Positions 37,074 to 46,147 are shown, numbered from the stretch's first letter. The stretch: DNA of 64,000 nucleotides from Prochlorococcus sp. AG-402-L09 (GCA_003216715.1 QCIK01000003.1:98657-162656); one strand, 5' to 3'. Notes: a model not told the origin generated them from the letters alone. A program made the numbers and translations.

Positions 37074-38201
37074 TTGGTTCTAAAGCCAGGCTTAGAAGGG
37101 GTTCCAGTAACCAACTCAGGGATATGCGAAATAAATGGGATAGAAGGAAAGCTGAACTATAGAGGTTATCCAATATCTGAGCTGGCCCAAAAAAGTAGTT
37201 TTTTAGAAACTGCATTTCTCTTGATATGGGGTGAACTTCCCGATAAAAATGAGCTTCAGAAATTTGAAGAGGACGTTCAAATGCATAGACGAGTGAGCTT
37301 TCGAATTAGAGATATGCTCAAGTGTTTTCCAGAATCTGGGCATCCTATGGATGCTCTTCAAGCAAGTGCTGCATCTCTGGGCCTCTTTTATTCTCGAAGG
37401 GCTATTGATGATCCAAAATATATCTACGACGCAGTAGTCAGGTTAATTGCAAAAATTCCAACTATGGTTGCTGCTTTCGAGCAAATAAGAAAAGGAGATG
37501 ATCCAATTCAACCCCAGGATAATTTACCGTATTCGTCTAATTTCCTTTATATGCTCACCGAGAGGGAACCAAATCCTCTTGCAGCGAGGGTTTTCGACAG
37601 ATGTTTAATTCTTCATGCCGAACACAGTCTAAATGCGAGTACGTTTAGCGCAAGAGTAACTGCCAGCACACTAACTGATCCATATGCTGTCGTAGCTTCT
37701 GCCGTTGGAACATTAGCGGGTCCTCTACATGGAGGGGCCAATGAGGATGTGATAGCAATGCTAGAAGAAATTGGAAGACCTGATAAAGCCTCTTTATTTC
37801 TCAATGATGCAATAGCAAAAAAAAGAAAAATCATGGGCTTTGGGCACAGGGAGTATCGAGTCAAAGACCCTAGAGCAACAATTTTACAAGCCTTTGCAGA
37901 GGAACTTTTCTCGGAATTTGGTAAAGATGAAATGTATGAAGTAGCAAAAGCACTTGAAGAAGAGGCTATTTCCAGACTGGGGCCAAAAGGTATATTCCCA
38001 AATGTTGACTTTTATTCCGGACTTGTTTATAGAAAGCTTGGTATTCCTCGAGATTTGTTTACACCAGTTTTTGCGATTTCCAGAGTTGCTGGTTGGTTGG
38101 CTCACTGGAGAGAGCAACTTGGAGCAAATAGAATTTTTAGACCCTCACAAATTTATAAAGGTGAAAAAATCAGAAATTGGCAGCCTATTGAGAACAGATA
38201 A
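37074..38201 (+). CDS. gltA: Citrate synthase
   Basis: It condenses oxaloacetate and acetyl-CoA to citrate. The type II citrate synthase fold is clear: GIEGKLNYRGYPI near the N-terminus, active-site His in LILHAEHSLNAST, GPLHGGANE, MGFGHREYRVKDPR and the catalytic Asp in FPNVDFYSGL. From TTG at 37074 it is 375 residues. The frame is open upstream to 37023, and the only good Shine-Dalgarno sequence, CAGGAG (37033-37038), sits eight bases before an in-frame ATA at 37047, which would add nine residues (see findings). The TTG has no such site. A leader hairpin lies at 36985-37017. Confidence 0.97.
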   Translation: MVLKPGLEGVPVTNSGICEINGIEGKLNYRGYPISELAQKSSFLETAFLLIWGELPDKNELQKFEEDVQMHRRVSFRIRDMLKCFPESGHPMDALQASAASLGLFYSRRAIDDPKYIYDAVVRLIAKIPTMVAAFEQIRKGDDPIQPQDNLPYSSNFLYMLTEREPNPLAARVFDRCLILHAEHSLNASTFSARVTASTLTDPYAVVASAVGTLAGPLHGGANEDVIAMLEEIGRPDKASLFLNDAIAKKRKIMGFGHREYRVKDPRATILQAFAEELFSEFGKDEMYEVAKALEEEAISRLGPKGIFPNVDFYSGLVYRKLGIPRDLFTPVFAISRVAGWLAHWREQLGANRIFRPSQIYKGEKIRNWQPIENR

Positions 38202-38276
38202 TTTGAAATTTATTTTTTTCGACTTTAAAATTAATTCAAAATTACACTAACCTTGTTATTAGATTAAATATTAGAA

Positions 38277-39395
38277 GTGAATTCAGGTATAGATCTAGAA
38301 ATGAGTTTTACCCAAGGGGTTCAAAACCTTGGTTTATCTCATGAATTAGCACATCTTTTATGGATCCCTCTTCCAATGCTTTTAGTATTGGTCTCAGCTG
38401 TCATTGGTGTATTAGTAACAGTTTGGCTTGAACGAAAAATTTCTGCAGCAGCTCAACAAAGAATTGGGCCTGAGTATGCAGGTGCACTTGGTATTCTTCA
38501 GCCGATGGCAGATGGTTTGAAACTTTTAGTTAAAGAAGACATTATTCCAGCAAAGGCCGACAGTATTCTTTTTACAGTTGGTCCAATATTAGTTTTAGTT
38601 CCTGTAATTCTATCTTGGTTAATTGTTCCTTTTGGTCAAAATCTTTTAATTAGCAATGTAGGCATAGGAATCTTTTTGTGGATTGCTCTCAGTAGTATTC
38701 AACCTATTGGTCTTCTGATGAGTGGCTACTCTTCCAATAATAAATATTCTTTGCTTGGTGGACTTAGAGCTGCCGCTCAATCAATTAGTTATGAAATCCC
38801 ACTAGCGCTAGCGGTTTTGGCAATAGTTATGATGAGCAATTCATTAAGTACTGTTGACATAGTTGAGCAACAAAATACTGCTGGTTTTCTTAGCTGGAAC
38901 ATATGGCGACAACCTGTGGGTTTTATTATTTTTTGGATCTGTGCATTAGCTGAATGCGAGAGACTACCTTTTGATTTACCGGAGGCAGAAGAAGAACTTG
39001 TAGCTGGCTATCAAACTGAGTATGCAGGTATGAAATTTGCTCTTTTTTACTTAGCTGGATACATAAATCTTGTTTTATCTGCTTTACTTGTTTCCGTTCT
39101 TTACTTAGGAGGCTGGGGTTTTCCAATCTCAATTGATTGGTTTTCATCTTTGATAGGCGTTTCAATTGATAATCCATTGGTTCAAATTATTGCTGCGTCT
39201 CTTGGCATTGTTATGACAATCCTCAAGGCTTATTTACTGGTTTTTTTAGCAATCTTATTGAGATGGACTACTCCAAGAGTTCGGATTGATCAACTACTCG
39301 ATTTAGGATGGAAGTTTCTTTTACCTATTTCTTTGGTCAATTTACTTGTAACTGCTTCACTTAAATTGGCATTTCCTATGACATTTGGCGGATAA
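38277..39395 (+). CDS. ndhA: NDH-1 subunit A (NuoH type)
   Basis: A membrane subunit at the junction of the membrane and peripheral arms of NDH-1, forming part of the quinone site. The 372 residues show about eight spans, with the family's conserved loop [22 protein letters not shown](20), [29 protein letters not shown] and [12 protein letters not shown]. The start is GTG at 38277. A later ATG (38301) is also possible. It is 75 bp behind gltA and 111 bp ahead of ndhI, which has its own promoter-like -10. Confidence 0.97.
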   Translation: MNSGIDLEMSFTQGVQNLGLSHELAHLLWIPLPMLLVLVSAVIGVLVTVWLERKISAAAQQRIGPEYAGALGILQPMADGLKLLVKEDIIPAKADSILFTVGPILVLVPVILSWLIVPFGQNLLISNVGIGIFLWIALSSIQPIGLLMSGYSSNNKYSLLGGLRAAAQSISYEIPLALAVLAIVMMSNSLSTVDIVEQQNTAGFLSWNIWRQPVGFIIFWICALAECERLPFDLPEAEEELVAGYQTEYAGMKFALFYLAGYINLVLSALLVSVLYLGGWGFPISIDWFSSLIGVSIDNPLVQIIAASLGIVMTILKAYLLVFLAILLRWTTPRVRIDQLLDLGWKFLLPISLVNLLVTASLKLAFPMTFGG

Positions 39396-39462
39396 AAGAA
39401 AAACAACACAATCGCTAGTTTTTTTTTAAGTAAAAGTACCTACATTTACTTGAAAAAAACTG

Positions 39463-39468
39463 TATAAT
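39463..39468 (+). promoter_or_regulatory. -10 promoter element for ndhI operon
   Basis: A perfect TATAAT lies 38 bp before the ndhI ATG, with no clear -35 hexamer at 17 bp. It predicts a start near 39475 and a leader of about 30 bases. An inverted repeat AAGTAAA/TTTACTT (39428-39434, 39445-39451) lies just upstream, and an unusually GC-rich GGCCGCCGGC (39485-39494) lies within the leader. Confidence 0.5.
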
Positions 39469-39506
39469 GATTAATGTAAATAGAGGCCGCCGGCAATAAA
39501 TTTAAT

Positions 39507-40157
39507 ATGCTTGGTTTCCTTGAAAAAGTTGCCGACTACACTAAAGAAGCCGTTAGTGCAGCGAAATATTTAGTTGATGGACTTGGCGTTACCTTTGACC
39601 ACATGCGTCGAAGACCTGTAACGGTTCAATATCCATACGAAAAACTAATACCCTCTGAGCGTTATAGAGGAAGGATTCATTATGAATTTGACAAGTGTAT
39701 TGCTTGCGAAGTTTGTGTAAGGGTATGCCCAATTAATCTTCCAGTTGTTGATTGGGTGATGAATAAAGAAACCAAAAAAAAAGAATTGAGAAATTATTCT
39801 ATTGACTTTGGTGCATGTATTTTTTGTGGAAATTGCGTTGAGTATTGCCCTACCAATTGCTTATCAATGACAGAAGAATATGAACTAGCTGCATTTGATA
39901 GGCATAGCCTTAACTACGATAATGTTGCTCTTGGCAGGCTACCAACAAGTGTAACTTCAGATCCATCTATTCGTCCTCTGAGAGAATTAGCTTATTTGCC
40001 AGAAGGAATAATGGACCCTCATGAATTACCTGCGAACAAAAAAAGAGCTGGTAAACTTCCAAGTCAGATTATAGAAGAATTAAAAAAAGCGAACTCACAA
40101 GAAGAGGCTAATGACTCTAACGATAATGTTCCAAACAAATTAAATTCTACTAATTAA
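39507..40157 (+). CDS. ndhI: NDH-1 subunit I, 2x[4Fe-4S] ferredoxin-like
   Basis: This peripheral-arm subunit carries two [4Fe-4S] clusters. Both cysteine motifs are intact: [12 protein letters not shown] and [12 protein letters not shown], within 216 residues. The N-terminal hydrophobic and basic stretch ([17 protein letters not shown]) contacts the membrane arm. The C-terminal 30 residues are a polar, low-complexity tail. The stop and the ndhG start overlap by one base (TAATG). Confidence 0.98.
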   Translation: MLGFLEKVADYTKEAVSAAKYLVDGLGVTFDHMRRRPVTVQYPYEKLIPSERYRGRIHYEFDKCIACEVCVRVCPINLPVVDWVMNKETKKKELRNYSIDFGACIFCGNCVEYCPTNCLSMTEEYELAAFDRHSLNYDNVALGRLPTSVTSDPSIRPLRELAYLPEGIMDPHELPANKKRAGKLPSQIIEELKKANSQEEANDSNDNVPNKLNSTN

Positions 40158-40759
40158 TGAATATCGCTTACTCAACAGAACTAATTTGCTTTTTAGTTCT
40201 TAGTTCTGTCATAGTTTCTGGAAGCCTAGCAGTTGTTTTACTAGAAAATATTGTTTATTCAGCATTTTTATTAGGCGGAGTCTTTATGGCTGTAGCAGGT
40301 TTATATCTCTTACTTAATGCTAGTTTTGTTGCTGCCGCGCAAATTCTTGTGTATGTAGGAGCTGTAAATGTTTTGATATTATTTGCAATTATGTTGGTTA
40401 ATAAGAAAGAAAAGTTAAAACCAATAAAAGGTCTTAAATCTAGAAAGTTAATATCTGGCGGAGTTTGTGGTGGACTATTAATTTTATTATTAAGGGTTAG
40501 TATTAGCACGAAATGGAGCTTACCTGGACCAACTTCCATTGGTGAAGAAGCAACTGAAAGAATTGGAGAACATTTATTTACAGATTATTTATTACCTTTT
40601 GAACTTGCCTCGATTTTATTGTTAATGGCTATGATCGGAGCAATTGTATTAGCAAGAAGAGAGGTCTCATTTCCAATAGATAATATAAATGATTCCAAGG
40701 ATCAAAAGTCCCTTATTGATAAGAAAATTCCTCTTCTTTCCGAAAATAGTTTAAAATGA
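40157..40759 (+). CDS. ndhG: NDH-1 subunit G (NuoJ type)
   Basis: A membrane-arm subunit with five predicted spans over the first 165 residues. The conserved segment NASFVAAAQILVYVGAVNVL with the pi-bulge region, and the later LASILLLMAMIGAIVLARR are as in NuoJ/NdhG. The chain has 200 residues. It overlaps ndhI by one base and is 33 bp ahead of ndhE. Confidence 0.97.
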   Translation: MNIAYSTELICFLVLSSVIVSGSLAVVLLENIVYSAFLLGGVFMAVAGLYLLLNASFVAAAQILVYVGAVNVLILFAIMLVNKKEKLKPIKGLKSRKLISGGVCGGLLILLLRVSISTKWSLPGPTSIGEEATERIGEHLFTDYLLPFELASILLLMAMIGAIVLARREVSFPIDNINDSKDQKSLIDKKIPLLSENSLK

Positions 40760-40792
40760 ATTTAAACTTATATATAAATTTTACAGATTGAG

Positions 40793-41122
40793 ATGCTAGA
40801 AAATACTATTGGGCCAGTACCTCTACAAGCTTATCTCATAGTTGCAGCATTTCTTTTCTGTACAGGTGTTTGGGGATTAATAAATAGTCGTAATGCTGTT
40901 CGTGTATTAATGAGTATTGAATTAATGTTAAATGCTGTAAATATAAATCTAATGAGTTTTTCATCCTACATAGATGGATCAATAATTAGAGGACAAGTCT
41001 TTTCAATTTTTGTTATCACTGTCGCAGCAGCCGAAGCAGCTGTTGGTCTAGCCATACTACTTTCGTTATATAGAAATAGGGTTACTATTGATATGGAAAG
41101 TTTCAATCTACTAAAATGGTAG
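40793..41122 (+). CDS. ndhE: NDH-1 subunit E (NuoK type)
   Basis: A three-span membrane subunit of 109 residues. The proton-path glutamate in [11 protein letters not shown] (second span) and the glutamate in [11 protein letters not shown] (third span) are both present, as in NuoK. It lies 9 bp before nadK. Confidence 0.97.
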   Translation: MLENTIGPVPLQAYLIVAAFLFCTGVWGLINSRNAVRVLMSIELMLNAVNINLMSFSSYIDGSIIRGQVFSIFVITVAAAEAAVGLAILLSLYRNRVTIDMESFNLLKW

Positions 41123-41131
41123 ATATTATTA

Positions 41132-42037
41132 ATGATCTCAAATCTGATCTGGATCTTATATAGATCAGATAGCGATTCTGCTTATAAAGAAACCTTAAAT
41201 TGCAAAAAAATAATTGAAGGTTATGGTAAAAAAGTTTTAATCTCCAAAATAAGTATAGAAACAAATAATATTAATGAATTATTTGAAATCTCAGACGATT
41301 TACCAGAGATTGCTATTGTTCTTGGAGGCGATGGAACAGTTTTAAAGGTCGCCAGATATTTATCTCCAAAGAATATACCAATATTAAGTTTTAATGTTGG
41401 AGGGAATTTAGGATTTCTAACCCATGATCGCCATATATTAAAGCAAGAAAATTTTTGGGAAAGAATTTCAAATAATAGATTTAATATACAAAAAAGAATG
41501 ATGCTTGAAGCAACAGTATTTAGTAAAAACAAAAATAATGGGAACAATATTAAAAAATCTTTTTTTGCTTTAAATGATTTTTATTTACGATCCTGTACAG
41601 ACGAAATAACACCCACTTGTAGCCTTGAGCTTGAAATAGATGGTGAAGCTGTTGACAAATACAAAGGAGATGGACTTATTTTTTCGACCCCAACAGGGTC
41701 TACGGCTTACTCTATGGCAGCAGGCGGACCCATAATACATCCTTCGTTGGATGCGATAATAGTAAGCGCAATATGTCCAATGAGCTTGGCCAGCAGACCT
41801 ATTGTGGTCCCTCCTCAATCTCAATTAGTAGTCAAACCTATAAGAGAAAAGAAGCAAAAAATAAAGTTATGGTTAGACGGATCTAGTGGGTGTTTACTTG
41901 AAGCTTATGATAAATGCTTAATAAAAAAATCTAATCATTCAACCTCAATAATAATTTTAGATGAAAATCTTTCTTATTATAAAACAATCACACAAAAACT
42001 TCATTGGGCTAGCAGCCTTAATGAGATTAATAAATAG
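41132..42037 (+). CDS. nadK: NAD kinase
   Basis: It phosphorylates NAD to NADP with ATP. The 301 residues contain the GGDGTVLK motif, the NVGGNLGFLTHD segment and the conserved C-terminal domain with TPTGSTAYSMAAGGP. The start is ATG at 41132. The gene is 9 bp behind ndhE and 6 bp ahead of the CYTH gene, so it probably belongs to the ndhI-G-E transcript. Cyanobacteria often have two NAD kinases; which kind this is cannot be told by eye. Confidence 0.96.
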   Translation: MISNLIWILYRSDSDSAYKETLNCKKIIEGYGKKVLISKISIETNNINELFEISDDLPEIAIVLGGDGTVLKVARYLSPKNIPILSFNVGGNLGFLTHDRHILKQENFWERISNNRFNIQKRMMLEATVFSKNKNNGNNIKKSFFALNDFYLRSCTDEITPTCSLELEIDGEAVDKYKGDGLIFSTPTGSTAYSMAAGGPIIHPSLDAIIVSAICPMSLASRPIVVPPQSQLVVKPIREKKQKIKLWLDGSSGCLLEAYDKCLIKKSNHSTSIIILDENLSYYKTITQKLHWASSLNEINK

Positions 42038-42043
42038 CAAGTT

Positions 42044-42544
42044 ATGGGGATAGAAATTGAAAGAAGATTCTTAGTTGAAAACGAAGACTGGAAATCTCAT
42101 GTGATGCTGAGTGAAGATTTTAGTCAGGCCTATTTAAATTCAAGTGTAGATGAATGGGCCACTAGAGTAAGGATAATAGACAATACAAAAGCATATATAA
42201 CTTTAAAATCCTCAATAAATGGATTAGTAAACTACGAGTTTGAATATTCAATTCCAACTCAAGATGCTATTGAATTAATAAAATTATCAAAATATAAAGT
42301 TACTAAAACTCGTTATCAGCTAAAAATAAATAAAAAATATTGGGTAGTTGATCTTTTTGATGGGTCAAATTCCTCTTTAAAAATTGCTGAAATTGAATTG
42401 AATTCTGAATCCGAAGAAATTCAAATCCCCTCATGGTGTGGTCAAGAGATAACTGGGATCAAATCATTAAGTAATGCTTCTCTTGCAAAAACACCTATTT
42501 CTGAGTTGTCAGTGCAAGATCGGATGAAAGCCAAAGCATATTAA
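42044..42544 (+). CDS. CYTH-domain (triphosphate tunnel) protein
   Basis: A 166-residue CYTH protein. The signature near the N-terminus reads EIERRFLV, in which Arg stands in the place of the usual Lys of ExExK. Alternating Glu, Lys and Arg strands follow (WATRVRI, AYITLKSS, YEFEYSI, KTRYQLKI), ending with LKIAEIELNSE. Family members hydrolyse inorganic triphosphate or polyphosphate, or make cAMP or thiamine triphosphate; the substrate here is not known. It is 6 bp behind nadK. Confidence 0.88.
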   Translation: MGIEIERRFLVENEDWKSHVMLSEDFSQAYLNSSVDEWATRVRIIDNTKAYITLKSSINGLVNYEFEYSIPTQDAIELIKLSKYKVTKTRYQLKINKKYWVVDLFDGSNSSLKIAEIELNSESEEIQIPSWCGQEITGIKSLSNASLAKTPISELSVQDRMKAKAY

Positions 42545-42632
42545 GCAAAAAGGCAGCTCGTCCTTTAGATTATCTTTATAATTATCGCTATTAACTGCCA
42601 GCAACCTATGCATCCTTTGCAAGAGGTATAAC

Positions 42633-42782
42633 TTGTATGGTCTTTATGACACAGAAGGTATCCTTCGCTTCACTTGCACTGACAAGGAGGCTTGCATCGC
42701 ATATGCAAACTTATTTGAGCTGTCATCAGTTGAATTTTCTTTGATGCCCTTATCAGAAATTAATGAAGAAGAAAATAATTAA
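42633..42782 (+). CDS. Small 49-residue conserved-looking protein, TTG start
   Basis: This gene is too short for most gene finders. The TTG at 42633 follows an AAGAGG ribosome-binding site by six bases (42621-42626). The frame runs 49 codons to TAA at 42780-42782. The product opens YGLYDTEGILRFTCTD, contains two cysteines in a CTDKEACIAYANLFEL helix-like region and ends in a very acidic EINEEENN tail. Its composition and lack of rare-codon runs look coding. An in-frame stop lies 23 codons upstream of the TTG with no ATG or GTG between. It ends 5 bp before the convergent PedR-like gene. I believe relatives occur in other marine picocyanobacteria, but I cannot check this here. Confidence 0.7.
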   Translation: MYGLYDTEGILRFTCTDKEACIAYANLFELSSVEFSLMPLSEINEEENN

Positions 42783-42787
42783 ATCTT

Positions 42788-43069
42788 CTACGAATCTGTT
42801 TCATCTGGCAAAGAACAACAATTGAAGCCATCCCGGCATATCTTTCCATGATCCATTGCCCAGTTTAATAACGCCACTCTGTTTTTTGAACCTGTTTTGG
42901 TAAACATATTGCTTACATGATTGTCTACAGTCCTTTTGCTAATTGTCAGTTTTTCAGCAATCTCTTGATTAGTGAGGCCATCTGCAACTAATCCAATAAT
43001 TTCCATTTCTCTGGCTGAGAGTCCCATATGGGACGAATTAGCGATCTCTCCTGTAAACATTCCCCTCAC
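42788..43069 (-). CDS. pedR: Small LuxR-type regulator, PedR-like
   Basis: A 93-residue stand-alone LuxR HTH domain without receiver. The core LSAREMEIIGLVADGLTNQE (20 residues) and KRTVDNHVSNMFTKTGSKNR are typical. The C-terminal tail GKICRDGFNCC carries three cysteines. This matches Synechocystis PedR (Ssl0564), a redox-responsive regulator that loses activity when its cysteines are reduced through thioredoxin. GTG at 43069 or ATG at 43060 may be the start. It is divergent from metF, with an ATTAATTAAT palindrome at 43079-43088 in the shared 75-bp region. Confidence 0.88.
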   Translation of the reverse strand: MRGMFTGEIANSSHMGLSAREMEIIGLVADGLTNQEIAEKLTISKRTVDNHVSNMFTKTGSKNRVALLNWAMDHGKICRDGFNCCSLPDETDS

Positions 43070-43144
43070 TCACAACTCATTAATTAATACTACTTAGATT
43101 AGGGCCTTTAATCACCGATAGTAATTATCTAGTAAAAAATACAT

Positions 43145-44026
43145 GTGAAATCTAAACTTCAAAATCGTCTGGAATCTGGCTTATCAGCTATTACTGCTGA
43201 AATCATGCCTCCTAGGGGCGGTAATACAGCTTTAGCTCTCTCAAAAGCCATCCAGTTAAAAGACCTTGTTCATGGTTTTAATGTTACAGATGGCAGCAGG
43301 GCAATCATGAGAATGAGCAGCCTAGCCTTATGCAAGCTGCTTTTAGAGGCAAATCTTGAACCAGTCCTGCAGCTATCATGCAGGGATAGAAATCGAATAG
43401 CATTACAAGCTGAATTACTAGGAGCGCATGCTTTAGGAATCAGAAATATCCTCTGTTTAACTGGCGATCCTGTACGAGTAGGAGACCAGTCTCAAGCAAA
43501 ATCAGTTCAAGACTTCAACTCAATAGAACTTATTGATCAAGTCACATCACTTAACAAAGGAATAGATCCAGTATCTGATTTTTTACCTGATGGCCCAACT
43601 AATTTGTTTGCTGGAGCCGCAGCTGATCCAAATTGCAGAGGATTTGATAGTTTAAAAAGAAGAATAGAACTCAAAAAAAAAGCAGGTGCTAATTTCCTCC
43701 AAACTCAAATGGTTATGGATCCCAACGTACTTGAACGATTTTGCAAGGAAATAACAGAGCCTATGAAAATTCCAGTTTTAGCTGGAGTTTTTCTACTCAA
43801 ATCTGCAAAAAATGCTCAATTCATCAATCGTGTAGTACCAGGTGCATGCATACCTAAACCAATTATTTCCAGACTTGAGAGTTCATCAAACCCTATTGAT
43901 GAAGGCATATCAATTGCTGCTGAGCAAGTAAAAAGTTTTCTTGGAATTGCTCAAGGTGTTCACATAATGGCTGTTAAAGCAGAACAACAAATACCGATAA
44001 TTTTAGATAGAGCCAATATCAATTAG
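43145..44026 (+). CDS. metF: Methylenetetrahydrofolate reductase
   Basis: It reduces 5,10-methylene-THF to 5-methyl-THF for methionine synthesis, using FAD. The 293-residue TIM barrel has the strand 1 ITAEIMPPRG, LTGDPVRVG, the flavin-binding DPNCRGFDS region, FLQTQMVMD and IPVLAGVFLL. The start is GTG at 43145. The last 8 bases overlap the convergent sugar nucleotidyltransferase gene. Confidence 0.93.
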   Translation: MKSKLQNRLESGLSAITAEIMPPRGGNTALALSKAIQLKDLVHGFNVTDGSRAIMRMSSLALCKLLLEANLEPVLQLSCRDRNRIALQAELLGAHALGIRNILCLTGDPVRVGDQSQAKSVQDFNSIELIDQVTSLNKGIDPVSDFLPDGPTNLFAGAAADPNCRGFDSLKRRIELKKKAGANFLQTQMVMDPNVLERFCKEITEPMKIPVLAGVFLLKSAKNAQFINRVVPGACIPKPIISRLESSSNPIDEGISIAAEQVKSFLGIAQGVHIMAVKAEQQIPIILDRANIN

Positions 44027-45197
44027 AAGAGCCAATAAGATCAGTACCTAATAATTCAGCCATTGCTTTTTGTTGGGGTGAAGGTTCTCCTAAGTCTTGT
44101 CTTCTAGCATCAGTTATTAGCCAATCTAAAGCGGCCTCCTGTAAATCAAAATGATCACCTTCTTTACCAACACAATATCTACCAAAAACTAATTTCTCTA
44201 CAAGTTGTACTCCGGGACCAATTAACGAATAATCAAAAATTATTGAATTATCAATTGTTGCACCTTCACAAATACAACAACTTGGACCAATCATAGAAGG
44301 GCCAACAATAGTTACCCCATCTTCAATCCTTGTCATTCCACCAACATATATAGGTCCTGTCACATTTATTTTATCCCAATTAGCTGCAACATTTAAACCA
44401 GTATAGATCCCTGGTTTTACTTGCTTTCCTGGTATTTCTACCTGTCTAACATCACCTTTAAGAACATTCCTTATTGCTCTCCAATAATCTGGGACTTTAC
44501 CAATATCAACCCACTCAAAATCCATGGGTAAAGCATAGAAAGGTGCTCCTTCCTCTACTAACTTTGGAAACAAATCTGAGCCAATATCAAAAGGTTTTCC
44601 AGACGGAATATAATTAAAGATTTCAGGCTCAAATAAATAAATTCCGGTATTAATTGTATCGCCTAATGCATTATCTATCGAAGGTTTTTCTTGAAAAGCT
44701 TTAACACGATCTTCTTCATCAGTTACAACAACACCATAACTACTTACTTGATCTTTTGAAACACGTTTAGTTATCAAACTAGCTAGAGCACCTTTTTCCT
44801 TATGTCGTTTAACAGCTTCAGATAAATCCAAATCAATTAGTGCATCTCCACACAAGACGACAAAAGTATCATCAAAAAACTTTTGAAAATCTTGAATTTT
44901 CTTCAACCCGCCAGCTGAACCAAGTGCATCACCAATTAATTCTCCGTCTTCAATACGACCTTCAAAGCTATATGCAATTTCAACCCCAAATCTTTGCCCA
45001 TCTCGAAAATAATTTTCTATTTCCTCTGCTAAATGGGAAACGTTGACCATCACCTCGGTAAAACCATGCTCCTTAAGAAGTTCCAACAGAAACTCCATTA
45101 CAGGTTTCTGAAGGATAGGAATCATTGGCTTTGGAATCACATGCGTGATCGGCTGAACTCGGGTTCCTTTTCCAGCCGCCAGGATCATCGCCTTCAT
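44019..45197 (-). CDS. Sugar-phosphate nucleotidyltransferase with left-handed beta-helix
   Basis: An NDP-sugar pyrophosphorylase of 392 residues. The catalytic half has ILAAGKGTRVQPITHVIPKP and the metal aspartate in VVLCGDALIDLDL. The C-terminal third (about 260-370) holds hexapeptide repeats (GPIYVGG, GVTIVGP, MIGPSCCI) of a left-handed beta-helix. It may make GDP-mannose or NDP-glucose; sequence alone does not decide. The ATG start is at 45197. The gene ends in an 8-bp overlap with metF, and it is 56 bp downstream of scpA on the same strand. Confidence 0.9.
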   Translation of the reverse strand: MKAMILAAGKGTRVQPITHVIPKPMIPILQKPVMEFLLELLKEHGFTEVMVNVSHLAEEIENYFRDGQRFGVEIAYSFEGRIEDGELIGDALGSAGGLKKIQDFQKFFDDTFVVLCGDALIDLDLSEAVKRHKEKGALASLITKRVSKDQVSSYGVVVTDEEDRVKAFQEKPSIDNALGDTINTGIYLFEPEIFNYIPSGKPFDIGSDLFPKLVEEGAPFYALPMDFEWVDIGKVPDYWRAIRNVLKGDVRQVEIPGKQVKPGIYTGLNVAANWDKINVTGPIYVGGMTRIEDGVTIVGPSMIGPSCCICEGATIDNSIIFDYSLIGPGVQLVEKLVFGRYCVGKEGDHFDLQEAALDWLITDARRQDLGEPSPQQKAMAELLGTDLIGSSN

Positions 45198-45253
45198 AGG
45201 CGGTTTAACCTTAGCTATATAATGCCAACATAGAATGCTGCCTCCACAAAGAG

Positions 45254-46147
45254 TTAAGCAGCAGCCGGCGAGCCATCTGTCACGTCTATAGAAGCAAGGG
45301 GAAGTTGAGCAACCATTCCTGGTTCCAAAAGCCTCTTTAGACTAATTGGAGAGAACAATGAACCTTTTTGATCAATCTCCACCTTGCCTTGAGAGCATAA
45401 AAACAATAAAGCCCAAAAGACTCCTACTCTATCGGTATCCAAATCCTCTGAGGCCGAATTTTCTCTCCACCTCTCGACTAATAATTCAAAATCTACCCAG
45501 TGCAAAGCTTGCTCCCACTTATTTATGAAAATCGCAAGAGCAGCAGTGGTTTCAGGTAATTTTTCTCTATGAGCCAGAGATGAAACTTGAGCAATAACCT
45601 CTCTATTACTTAATTTCTTCTGTCGTAACTTTCTACGATTTTGAAGCTCATCATTTTTCAAAGATTCTGCAATTGTCTCAAGCTGATTTATTAATTCTCC
45701 AAGAGTCACTGGTCTTCTAAATGGGGGAGGTGCAACGGGCCTTCTAAAAAGATGTCTTTCTGGTCGAAGAGGTAATTGAAAACTGTCATCTAGCCAACCC
45801 TGTTCACCAAAATCAAAGTCTGAATCATCTTCACATTCTGTATCGAAAGAGAACATTTCAGCCTCAAGCACCTCCGCCTTTAAACCAACTAAGACAGAAG
45901 CAGCTAAAAAGGCCTCGCTACTCTGAGCGAGATCAATCTCATAACTTCCTCCATTTTGGCTGAAATGTTGTGAAATCTTTTTTGGTATTTCAATACGCTG
46001 TTTAAGTTGATCCAAAAAACCATCTACAACTGGAATAACATCCACATCCCAAGGATCAATCTCTCCTCTTTGAGCAGCATCTTGCAATAAACGAATAGCA
46101 AGTCTCGCGCCAGAATCTGCATTTTGAGTTAAAAGATCAACTGGCAA
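45254..46147 (-). CDS. scpA: Segregation and condensation protein A
   Basis: ScpA is the kleisin partner of the SMC complex in chromosome condensation. The 297 residues show the kleisin N-terminal helix region (LLQDAAQRGEIDPWDVDVIP, 20 residues), SEAFLAASVLVGLKAEVL and a winged-helix C-terminus (about 230-285, GVFWALLFLCSQGKVEI). The start is TTG at 46147, as there is no ATG close by. An acidic insert lies at about 105-125. ScpB and SMC are not in the window. Confidence 0.92.
   Translation of the reverse strand: MPVDLLTQNADSGARLAIRLLQDAAQRGEIDPWDVDVIPVVDGFLDQLKQRIEIPKKISQHFSQNGGSYEIDLAQSSEAFLAASVLVGLKAEVLEAEMFSFDTECEDDSDFDFGEQGWLDDSFQLPLRPERHLFRRPVAPPPFRRPVTLGELINQLETIAESLKNDELQNRRKLRQKKLSNREVIAQVSSLAHREKLPETTAALAIFINKWEQALHWVDFELLVERWRENSASEDLDTDRVGVFWALLFLCSQGKVEIDQKGSLFSPISLKRLLEPGMVAQLPLASIDVTDGSPAAA

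Noticed and set aside
43145..43145. SAM or cobalamin riboswitch before metF
   Set aside because: The 75-bp leader is too short and has none of the conserved cores of those riboswitches.
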